17,385 nt of DNA from an uncultured Collinsella sp. (GTDB lineage: Bacteria > Actinomycetota > Coriobacteriia > Coriobacteriales > Coriobacteriaceae), in contig UQIQ01000047.1 in assembly GCA_900541185.1 (NCBI GenBank), positions 1-17,385 on the forward strand, written 5' to 3'. Positions 1 through 5,314 of the stretch are shown one piece after another (position 1 is the first letter of the stretch; each line of letters opens with the position of its first letter). A program made the translations under genes and the position numbers. The notes beneath the pieces are model-generated. The model was not told the DNA's origin. It ran no database searches and saw only the letters and a list, made by a program, of their open reading frames with translations.

Positions 1-49
1 ACGAGATGACGTCGAGTCTCGTGGGCTCGGAGATGTGTATAAGAGACAG
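1..49 (+). other. Illumina Nextera adapter left on the contig end (not genomic)
   Basis: Bases 1-7 (ACGAGAT) match the 3' end of the P7 flow-cell oligo. Bases 8-15 (GACGTCGA) sit where the 8-base i7 index belongs. Bases 16-30 are GTCTCGTGGGCTCGG, and bases 31-49 are AGATGTGTATAAGAGACAG, the 19-base Tn5 mosaic end used in Nextera tagmentation. Order and orientation are exactly those of a library molecule reading into its insert, so genomic sequence starts at base 50. From memory, the index reverse complement (TCGACGTC) is one of the standard Nextera XT v2 i7 indices. Confidence 0.98.
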
Positions 50-672
50 TCGTAGCGCTGGGGCTTCTCCAGAAAGTCGACGACCTCCTTAAGGGACTCC
101 TTGGCCTCTTCCTGGCCGGCGACATCCTTAAAGGTCACGCCCACGTCCTTGGAGGCGATCACGCGCGCGCCGGACTTGCCCAGTCCACCGCCGCCAAAGC
201 CACCGCCGCCAAAGTTCATCGAAGGACCGTCATCACCCATGGCCTTCTTCATGCGGCGGTTGAGCCACCAGCCGATCAGGAAGAAAATCGCCATAGGAAG
301 GATGAGCGTAAGCAGGTAGTAGGTCATCAAACCCGAGTTTTTATCGGGAACGACCGACTCCAGCGAAGCGCCAGACTCAAGCACGCGATCGGTAAAGCCC
401 GCATCGTTCGGCACACCGGTCGTCTTATAGGCGATGTTCTCGTCCTCGCCCTTCTTGGTGTAATAAATCGAGTAATCGTCCGTGTTGTACTCGACCTTGT
501 CGACACTCTTCTTATCGAGCGCTTTGACAAACGTCGAGTAATCGGTCTTCGTAATCTGCTGCGTGTGACCGATGTTGGGGAACAGAACGGTCGAGAGCAC
601 GAGGTAGACGACGAAGGCGATGAGCACGTAGAGGATCATATTCCGTCTACGCTTGTTGTCATCCATCTCCAT
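50..672 (-). CDS. ftsH: ATP-dependent zinc metalloprotease FtsH, N-terminal part (cut by contig end)
   Basis: Membrane-anchored AAA+ protease that degrades misfolded membrane proteins and some regulators. About 207 residues are present. A basic N-terminus (DDNKRRR) leads into a first membrane segment near residues 12-31, an extracytoplasmic domain of about 85 residues, and a second segment near 118-137. Then come a Gly-rich linker (156-163) and VTFKDVAGQEEAKESL (179-194), the hallmark entry to the AAA domain. The AAA core and the HEXXH protease domain lie beyond the contig end; the break coincides with the adapter, so it is an assembly edge and not a mutation. I chose ATG at 672 because GGAG lies 9 bases upstream. 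An in-frame ATG at 687 would add five residues but has no clear Shine-Dalgarno sequence. It is divergent from the cobO-like gene. Confidence 0.95.
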
Positions 673-764
673 CTGCTTGAACTCCATCTACTGGGGTTGA
701 TAATGCTTTCTAGAATACCCAACCCGGACGGCGATAAACCGACGCCGGGCACGAAAAGACAGAG
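673..764. promoter_or_regulatory. Divergent intergenic region, ftsH / cobO-like
   Basis: About 90 bases between divergent starts. A TCTAGA core gives two overlapping -10-like hexamers, TAGAAT on plus (711-716) and TATTCT on minus (712-717). Both are at workable distances from their genes, but neither has a convincing -35. An imperfect GC-rich inverted repeat (CCCGG near 722 with CCGGG near 749) lies in the presumed cobO leader. I see no B12-box or other cobalamin riboswitch core, and the space is too short for one. Confidence 0.3.
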
Positions 765-1250
765 ATGGCATCACTGGAAGTCGGCAAGGTTCAAATCTAT
801 ACGGGCGACGGCAAGGGCAAGACGACGGCTGCGCTGGGGCTCGCGCTGCGTGCCACGGGCTATGGACTTAACGTGCTCATGCTTCAGTTTGCCAAGAAGC
901 TGCACTGCGCCGAACATGATGCAGCACCTCGTTTAGGGCTACGCATCGTACAAGCCGACCGCGACACACCCGAGGCTTGCGCCGCGCAGATCATGGAGCT
1001 CGCATGCGAGCAGATATCACAGGTCGACGTTCTGATTTTGGATGAACTCGGCGAGGCCATGCGCCGCGGCTTCGTGACGCGCGAGGATGTCGAAGCGCTG
1101 ATCGCGATAAAGCCCGCCACCACGGAGCTCGTGCTCACCGGCCGGGGCTTGCTGCCCCTCGCGAACCTCGCCGACCTTGACACCGAAATGCGCCCCATCA
1201 AACACTACTTCGACGAAGGACTCCTAGCCCGCCAAGGCATCGAATACTAG
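765..1250 (+). CDS. cobO: CobO/BtuR-type cob(I)yrinic acid a,c-diamide adenosyltransferase, compact form
   Basis: The family transfers the 5'-deoxyadenosyl group from ATP to Co(I) corrinoids to make adenosylcobalamin, in the cytoplasm. The P-loop is YTGDGKGKTTAALG (12-25), followed by the Walker-B-like VLILDELGEA, then ELVLTGRG and a C-terminal KHYFDEGLLARQGIEY. The last matches the family's usual ending (K-H-x-F-D-x-G-x-x-A-x-x-G-I-E). At 161 residues it is shorter than typical BtuR/CobO (about 175-200). Missing are the usual N-terminal extension and part of the segment after the QF motif (about residues 42-70). The ATG has only a weak purine-rich AGAG just upstream. No other corrinoid genes are nearby, so a role in salvage of imported corrinoid is an inference. 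A general P-loop role cannot be excluded, but the C-terminal motif argues strongly for the family. Confidence 0.85.
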   Translation: MASLEVGKVQIYTGDGKGKTTAALGLALRATGYGLNVLMLQFAKKLHCAEHDAAPRLGLRIVQADRDTPEACAAQIMELACEQISQVDVLILDELGEAMRRGFVTREDVEALIAIKPATTELVLTGRGLLPLANLADLDTEMRPIKHYFDEGLLARQGIEY

Positions 1251-1275
1251 CCATTGGGGACGTCCCGAATGGCTA
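1248..1275. terminator. Palindrome containing the stop codons of two convergent genes
   Basis: TAGCCATT (1248-1255) pairs with AATGGCTA (1268-1275). Inside lies a second perfect palindrome, GGGACGTCCC (1257-1266), with only one G/G mismatch between the arms. The first three bases are the plus-strand TAG of the cobO-like gene and the last three are the minus-strand TAG of the MATE gene. The hairpin is symmetrical, so it could act in both directions. There is no U-tract on either side, so a classical intrinsic terminator is not assured. Confidence 0.6.
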
Positions 1276-2622
1276 GGCGGTGGCGCGGCCGAGCCAGTTG
1301 CCGCTGTGATGGTAGACGGTGAACATCATGGCGGTGATTACCCAGGTTACGGGGTAGACCAGCAGTAGATGCTCGAGCGACGGATCGAAGGGCATGATCG
1401 CAAACACCCAAATCACTCTGAGTACGACGGTGCCAAAGATGGTGAGCATCATAGGCTGCAGACTCACGCCGGCGCCGCGGATGGAACCCGAGGCGTTCTC
1501 GATAATCGAGAAGATCGCGTAGAACGGCGCGATGAAATGAAGAATCGTCGTGGTGTACGCCGAAATCGAAGCATCGTCGACAAACAAACGCGACAGAGGA
1601 CCCGAGAACACCAGGAGCACGGCAGACAGGCCGCCAATGAGCATAAAGGACAGCACGAGCGACGTATGGTAACCCTTGCGCATGCGCTCGTAGTTGCGCG
1701 CGCCAAAGTTCTGTGCCGAGAACGTGGTGATCGACACACCAAGCGCCTCGGTAACCATCCAGACAATGCCATCCAGGCGGCCCGAAAGACCCCACGCCGT
1801 GGTGACATCGGCACCAAACGAGTTGACCGACACCTGAATCAAAACGTTGGAAATCGAATACGCAGCAGACTGAAAGCCAAGCGGCAGACCGCATGAGATC
1901 ATGCTCTTACAAATGCCAGGATCAATACCGAGCTTGGACAGCGAAAGCCGCCACGCACCCGGTGCGTGCATCATACGCATCACGATCATCGTGGCGTTGG
2001 AGCAAATGGTCAGCGCCACCGCGATACCGCAGCCCAAAGCCTCCATATGCAGCACGGCAACAAAAATGATATCCAGCACCACGTTAACGAGGCAGCCGGA
2101 GGCAATGATCACGGCAGGTCCGCGCGTATCGCCCACGGCACGCAGCAGCGCGGTGCCCATATTGAGCAGCAGCGCCGCAACCATGGCGGCAAAGTAGCAA
2201 CGAGCATAGGCAACGCCCTCGGCAAGAAGCTCATGCGGCGTATTCATCAAAACGAGCATGGGCTCAACGAACACTACGCCGAGAATGGAGAAGACGATAC
2301 CGCCCACCAGCGCGAGCGTCATGGCCGTGTGGACCGAACGACTGAGTCGTTCATCATCGTGCTGGCCAAAATACTGACCGGTAATGACCGCGCAGCCGGC
2401 GCCGACGCCAACGCAAAAGCCAATGCAGAGCTCGGTAAGCACCATTGTGGCCTGAATGCCACCCAGCGCGAGCTTGCCGCCAAACTGACCGACGATATAG
2501 GTGCCGATAAGCGTGTATGCCTGCTGAAAAAACGAACTAAAGAAGATGGGAACACACAGCGACAGCAGCTGCTGCCAAATGACACCCTGCGTTACATCGA
2601 TAGCCGTAGATTTCTTAGCCAC
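1273..2622 (-). CDS. MATE family multidrug/cation efflux transporter
   Basis: Twelve-helix cytoplasmic-membrane antiporter that exports cationic drugs or metabolites using Na+ or H+ gradients. The 449 residues are the usual length for the family. There are two homologous halves of about six hydrophobic segments. The first half has family motifs such as GQFGGKLALGGI, CAVITGQYFGQHDDERLSRS and GTALLRAVGDTRGP. The second repeats the pattern (WGLSGRLDGIVWMVTEALG, FSAQNFGARNYERMRKG). The start is GTG at 2620-2622, with GGGGAGGG ending four bases before it. Substrate cannot be told from sequence. It resembles the DinF/NorM-like MATE proteins common in gut Actinobacteria and Firmicutes. It sits 125 bases downstream of the RNA methyltransferase gene on the same strand, and its stop lies in the palindrome shared with the convergent gene. 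Confidence 0.93.
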   Translation of the reverse strand: MAKKSTAIDVTQGVIWQQLLSLCVPIFFSSFFQQAYTLIGTYIVGQFGGKLALGGIQATMVLTELCIGFCVGVGAGCAVITGQYFGQHDDERLSRSVHTAMTLALVGGIVFSILGVVFVEPMLVLMNTPHELLAEGVAYARCYFAAMVAALLLNMGTALLRAVGDTRGPAVIIASGCLVNVVLDIIFVAVLHMEALGCGIAVALTICSNATMIVMRMMHAPGAWRLSLSKLGIDPGICKSMISCGLPLGFQSAAYSISNVLIQVSVNSFGADVTTAWGLSGRLDGIVWMVTEALGVSITTFSAQNFGARNYERMRKGYHTSLVLSFMLIGGLSAVLLVFSGPLSRLFVDDASISAYTTTILHFIAPFYAIFSIIENASGSIRGAGVSLQPMMLTIFGTVVLRVIWVFAIMPFDPSLEHLLLVYPVTWVITAMMFTVYHHSGNWLGRATA

Positions 2623-2690
2623 ACGCCCTCCCCGCTAGCGTACGTCATACAACAAAACGGCAATTTAAGACCAAAGCCAATACCAGCTTA

Positions 2691-2736
2691 GCACCGACCG
2701 ATATCGGCCGAAACGCCCCAAACCAGAGCCCGGTGC
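2691..2736 (-). terminator. Possible structured terminator after the RNA methyltransferase gene
   Basis: GCACCG (2691-2696) and CGGTGC (2731-2736) form an outer stem. The enclosed sequence carries a second palindrome, CCGATATCGG (about 2698-2707). It lies 12 bases beyond the methyltransferase stop in the 125-base gap before the MATE gene. There is no clear U-tract, so a terminator role is weakly supported. No convincing MATE promoter was found in this gap. Confidence 0.25.
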
Positions 2737-2747
2737 GAAATATCTGC

Positions 2748-3662
2748 CTAGTGATACAGCCCCGGCTGGTAGTGATACTCGTTGCTCACGTGCGGGCACA
2801 GCTGCCAAAAGGCGACGGCACTCGCCGCGGCCACGTTGAGCGAATCAACCCCGTGCGCCATCGGAATGCGCACGGCTCGGTCGCAGCCAGCAATGGTCTT
2901 GGCGCCTAAGCCAGCACCCTCGGTGCCCATAAAGATTGCCAGGCGGTCAATCTCCTGCAGCGCGGGATCGTCCAACGACACCGAATCATCCGTCAACGCC
3001 ATGGCGGCACACGAAAACCCGGCATCGTGCAGCGCCGCCAGCCCATCATGCGGCCATACGCGCGCCTCGCTGCCAATGCGCGTCCAGGGCACCTGGAACA
3101 CCGTACCCATGCTCACGCGGGCCGAGCGACGATACAGCGGGTCACAGCACGTAGGACTCACCAAAATGCCATCGACGTTCAGCGCAGCCGACGAGCGGAA
3201 AATCGCGCCGACGTTGGTGTGGTCGACAATGCCCTCGAGCACGCACACGCGCACCGGGCGCTCCCCCGCCGCCTCGACGACGCCGCCCAAGAACTCGGCT
3301 ACCGGAATCTGACGCGGGCGACGGAACGCCGCGAGCGCACCGCGCGTCACGTTAAAGCCCGTCAGCTGCTCCATAAGCTCCATCGAGGCCACGAACACGG
3401 GAACCGGGCCCGCACCTTCGCGTACCGCCAGGCGCTCAAACAGCGGCATCATCTGGTCGAGCCAGCGTTCGCCCAAAAGAAAGCTCACCGGCTCGTATCC
3501 GGCGCGCACCGCGCGCTCGATGACCTTGGCACTCTCGGCGATAAAAATGCCCTTCTGCGGCTCCAGCACGCAGCGAAGCTCACGCTCGGTCAGTCGCACG
3601 TAGGCATCGAGCCGCTCGTCCTCGAGCGAATCGATTCGCAGCACCTCAACGGAATCAGTCAT
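2748..3662 (-). CDS. SpoU/TrmH (SPOUT) family RNA 2'-O-methyltransferase
   Basis: SAM-dependent methyltransferase with a trefoil knot, expected to methylate ribose in tRNA or rRNA. In 304 residues the N-terminal RNA-binding domain (about 7-125) shows LTERELRCVLEPQKGIFIAE and KVIERAVRAGYEP, typical of the SpoU substrate-binding domain. The catalytic half has all three SpoU motifs: motif 1 NVGAIFRSSAALNVDG (150-165, with Asn150 and Arg156), motif 2 IFMGTEGAGLG (243-253) and motif 3 VRIPMAHGVDSLNVAAASAV (264-283). ATG at 3662 is chosen because family homology begins a few residues later; the longer upstream reading adds unrelated sequence. The ribosome binding site is weak. The exact RNA and nucleotide cannot be assigned from sequence, so no symbol is given. 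Hairpins separate it from folA, so it is probably its own unit. Confidence 0.9.
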   Translation of the reverse strand: MTDSVEVLRIDSLEDERLDAYVRLTERELRCVLEPQKGIFIAESAKVIERAVRAGYEPVSFLLGERWLDQMMPLFERLAVREGAGPVPVFVASMELMEQLTGFNVTRGALAAFRRPRQIPVAEFLGGVVEAAGERPVRVCVLEGIVDHTNVGAIFRSSAALNVDGILVSPTCCDPLYRRSARVSMGTVFQVPWTRIGSEARVWPHDGLAALHDAGFSCAAMALTDDSVSLDDPALQEIDRLAIFMGTEGAGLGAKTIAGCDRAVRIPMAHGVDSLNVAAASAVAFWQLCPHVSNEYHYQPGLYH

Positions 3663-3699
3663 AGCAGCCAGCCCGCACCCTTCTTTACAGCACCTATAC

Positions 3700-3730
3700 A
3701 AATATCGGGGCAACGCCATGCGCTGCCCCG
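3700..3730 (-). terminator. Probable intrinsic terminator downstream of folA
   Basis: CGGGGCA (3706-3712) pairs perfectly with TGCCCCG (3724-3730), leaving an 11-base loop. On the minus strand the stem is followed by ATATTTGTAT. It stands between the end of folA and the start of the RNA methyltransferase gene and probably ends the thyA-folA transcript. Confidence 0.55.
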
Positions 3731-3741
3731 CCACTCATTTC

Positions 3742-3772
3742 AACCCGATAATACCGAAGGGATAATCGGGTT
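3742..3772 (-). terminator. Hairpin abutting the folA stop codon
   Basis: AACCCGAT (3742-3749) pairs with ATCGGGTT (3765-3772), with some extra pairing toward a tight GAA loop. It starts at the folA stop codon. No T-run follows on the minus strand, so it may protect the 3' end or assist the stronger hairpin at 3706-3730 and not terminate by itself. Confidence 0.4.
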
Positions 3773-4290
3773 TACGCCTCAACGCGACGATACGTCACGA
3801 ACTCATAATCGAGACCCTCGTCACCCTCGCCCGCGGCAATCGTGGCAACACCGCCACGCCTCGCAATCTCCCACGCGGGATCGGCATCCAGATCGGGAAA
3901 GTACGTATCCACGTCATGCACGCAATGGTTATGCGTAACCTCGGCCTCGACGCAATACGGCAAGAACTGTCGATACACCTCGCCGCCGCCAATCACCCAC
4001 GCAATGGGCTCATCGGCCACGGCGGCCAAGGCCTCGTCGACGCTATGCACCACGTCGACACCCTCGGCAGCAAAGCTCTCGTCGCGGGTGAGCACGATAT
4101 TGCGGCGATTCTTGAGCGGTCGTCCGCCGGGAAAACTCAGAAGTGTCTTGCGTCCCATAATGACCGGGCAACCTTTGGTGCACGCTACAAAATGGCGCAT
4201 ATCAGAGCGATTGGACACGACCATGTCACCCTCGCAGCCAATGCCCCAGTCATCGCACACAGCGACAATGGCAGAAAGCTTACACGTCAT
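3772..4290 (-). CDS. folA: Dihydrofolate reductase
   Basis: Reduces dihydrofolate to tetrahydrofolate with NADPH, regenerating the cofactor oxidised by ThyA next door. Reading from ATG at 4290 (172 residues), AIVAVCDDWGIGCEGDM matches the N-terminal strand and Met20 loop. Asp30 is the catalytic acid (E. coli Asp27). PVIMGRKT, GRPLKNRRNIVLTR and WVIGGGEVYRQFLP form the NADPH site, and HDVDTYFPDL closes the family pattern. The normally conserved Pro-Trp of the Met20 loop (E. coli Pro21-Trp22) is Val-Val here. GTG at 4299, directly after the thyA stop, is an alternative start. I prefer ATG 4290, with AGGTG six bases upstream. The tight 9-base gap to thyA indicates a thyA-folA operon. Confidence 0.93.
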   Translation of the reverse strand: MTCKLSAIVAVCDDWGIGCEGDMVVSNRSDMRHFVACTKGCPVIMGRKTLLSFPGGRPLKNRRNIVLTRDESFAAEGVDVVHSVDEALAAVADEPIAWVIGGGEVYRQFLPYCVEAEVTHNHCVHDVDTYFPDLDADPAWEIARRGGVATIAAGEGDEGLDYEFVTYRRVEA

Positions 4291-4299
4291 GCGCGTCAC

Positions 4300-5148
4300 C
4301 TACACCGCAATGGGGATGTTCTTGACCTGCGGGCCGTGCTCATAGCCCTCGACGATCAGGTCATCAGTCGTAAACGCGTAGAAATCATGCACATCGGGGT
4401 TGAGCGTTACCTTGGGAGCCGCAAACTGCAGGCGCTCGATAAGCTCGCGGACGATATCGACATGACGGTCGTAAATATGGGCATCGGCGATCACGTGCAG
4501 CAACTCGCCGGGAATCATATCGACCGACTGCGCAACCATCATCAGCAGAATGGCATACTGGCACACATTCCAGTTGTTCGCGGCCAAAATGTCCTGGCTA
4601 CGCTGGTTGAGAATCATGTTGAGCGTCGGTTTGTCATCCTGCGGGCGCTGCGTCACGTTATACGTCACGCTGTAGGCGCACGGATACAGGTGCATCTCGG
4701 ACAGATCGCTAAACACATAGGTGTTCGTCATAATGCGGCGGCTGTACGGCGTGTTCTTAAGGTCGTACAGCACGCGGTCCATCTGGTCAAAGTCACCCTC
4801 GGCATAATGGCTCTTCTGCCCAATCTGATACCCGTAGGCCTTGCCGATGGAACCGGTCTCGTCGGCCCACTCATCCCAGATATGGCTGTTGAGGTCATGC
4901 ACGTTATTGGACTTCTTCTGATAGATCCATAGGATCTCGTCCATGGCAGATTTGAGGGCCGTACGACGCAGGGTAAGAGCCGGAAACTCCTCACGCAGGT
5001 CGTAGCGGGCCGTGACACCAAAGTTTTTAATGGTATAGGCAGGGGTGCCGTCCTCCCACACCGGGCGGACCTTTTGGCCTTCGGTGGTGGTGCCATGGTC
5101 CAAAATATCGCGACACATGGTTACAAACTGTTGATCAGCTTTGCTCAT
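4300..5148 (-). CDS. thyA: Thymidylate synthase (ThyA type)
   Basis: Methylates dUMP to dTMP using 5,10-methylenetetrahydrofolate, leaving dihydrofolate for the adjacent folA product. The 282 residues run in the ThyA order: VRPVWEDGTPAYTI, an ILWIYQKKSNNVHDLNSHIW block, IGKAYGYQIG, PYSRRIMTN (phosphate-binding Arg pair 137-138), LYPCAYSVTYNV with catalytic Cys157, and NQRSQDILAANNWNVCQYA. The usual Pro-Cys-His is Pro-Cys-Ala. This and the HIWD block recall the Bacillus subtilis ThyA branch (PCV) more than the E. coli one. ATG at 5148 is set by GGGAGGG four bases upstream; a longer in-frame reading to 5220 is not needed. It is first in a thyA-folA pair and divergent from the DUF134-NifX gene. 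Confidence 0.95.
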   Translation of the reverse strand: MSKADQQFVTMCRDILDHGTTTEGQKVRPVWEDGTPAYTIKNFGVTARYDLREEFPALTLRRTALKSAMDEILWIYQKKSNNVHDLNSHIWDEWADETGSIGKAYGYQIGQKSHYAEGDFDQMDRVLYDLKNTPYSRRIMTNTYVFSDLSEMHLYPCAYSVTYNVTQRPQDDKPTLNMILNQRSQDILAANNWNVCQYAILLMMVAQSVDMIPGELLHVIADAHIYDRHVDIVRELIERLQFAAPKVTLNPDVHDFYAFTTDDLIVEGYEHGPQVKNIPIAV

Positions 5149-5181
5149 TGACCCTCCCGTCAGTAGCCTATTGGCGATTTT

Positions 5182-5187
5182 ATTGTA
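5182..5187 (-). promoter_or_regulatory. Candidate -10 element for thyA
   Basis: TACAAT on the minus strand is one base from consensus and lies 34 bases upstream of the thyA ATG, giving a leader of about 27 bases. The -35 position, about 17-18 bases further upstream, reads roughly TGTGGG, which is poor. The call therefore rests on the -10 element and spacing alone. Confidence 0.4.
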
Positions 5188-5232
5188 GCCCAGGCGTGCT
5201 CGACCCCACAGCCCTAACACAAGCCGTCATTT

Positions 5233-5248
5233 TCTGACATATGCCAAA
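5233..5248. promoter_or_regulatory. Upstream copy of the operator-like palindrome (imperfect)
   Basis: TCTGACATATGCCAAA matches 14 of 16 positions of the perfect palindrome at 5287-5302, with the left half identical. It sits just upstream of the candidate -35 of the DUF134-NifX gene. Centre-to-centre distance to the other copy is 54 bases, close to five helical turns. Confidence 0.6.
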
Positions 5249-5254
5249 AATGTC

Positions 5255-5282
5255 TTGCGTCCAACGACCAACGCGCTATTCT
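5255..5282 (+). promoter_or_regulatory. Candidate sigma-70-type promoter for the DUF134-NifX gene
   Basis: TTGCGT (5255-5260) and TATTCT (5277-5282) with a 16-base spacer. The predicted start is near 5289, inside the perfect palindrome at 5287-5302. The two palindrome copies bracket this promoter, as expected for repressor control. Confidence 0.5.
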
Positions 5283-5286
5283 ATTG

Positions 5287-5302
5287 TCTGACATATGTCA
5301 GA
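5287..5302. promoter_or_regulatory. Perfect 16-bp palindrome, probable operator
   Basis: TCTGACATATGTCAGA is perfectly self-complementary. It lies at the predicted transcription start and directly before the Shine-Dalgarno sequence (AAGGAG, 5304-5309) of the DUF134-NifX gene. That gene encodes a helix-turn-helix domain, so autoregulation is the simplest reading (inference). Confidence 0.7.
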
Positions 5303-5314
5303 TAAGGAGTGCGT

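Noticed and set aside
31..49. A Tn5 transposon end (19-base mosaic end)
   Set aside because: It is flanked by the rest of the Nextera/P7 adapter and index at the very contig end, so it is a library artefact and not a mobile element.
50..672. ftsH as a pseudogene
   Set aside because: The frame is intact up to base 50, where the adapter starts; truncation is due to the contig end.
673..764. Cobalamin riboswitch before the cobO-like gene
   Set aside because: The gap is about 90 bases, far shorter than a cobalamin riboswitch, and no B12-box was seen.
1966..2691. Plus-strand frame opposite the MATE gene
   Set aside because: Gln/His/Arg/Asn-rich, no motif, fully covered by a well-supported transporter on the other strand.
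3916..4932. Long plus-strand open frame (338 codons) opposite folA and thyA
   Set aside because: It lies antisense to two clear enzymes; the composition is His/Arg-rich with no family motif. Such frames arise from high G+C codon bias.
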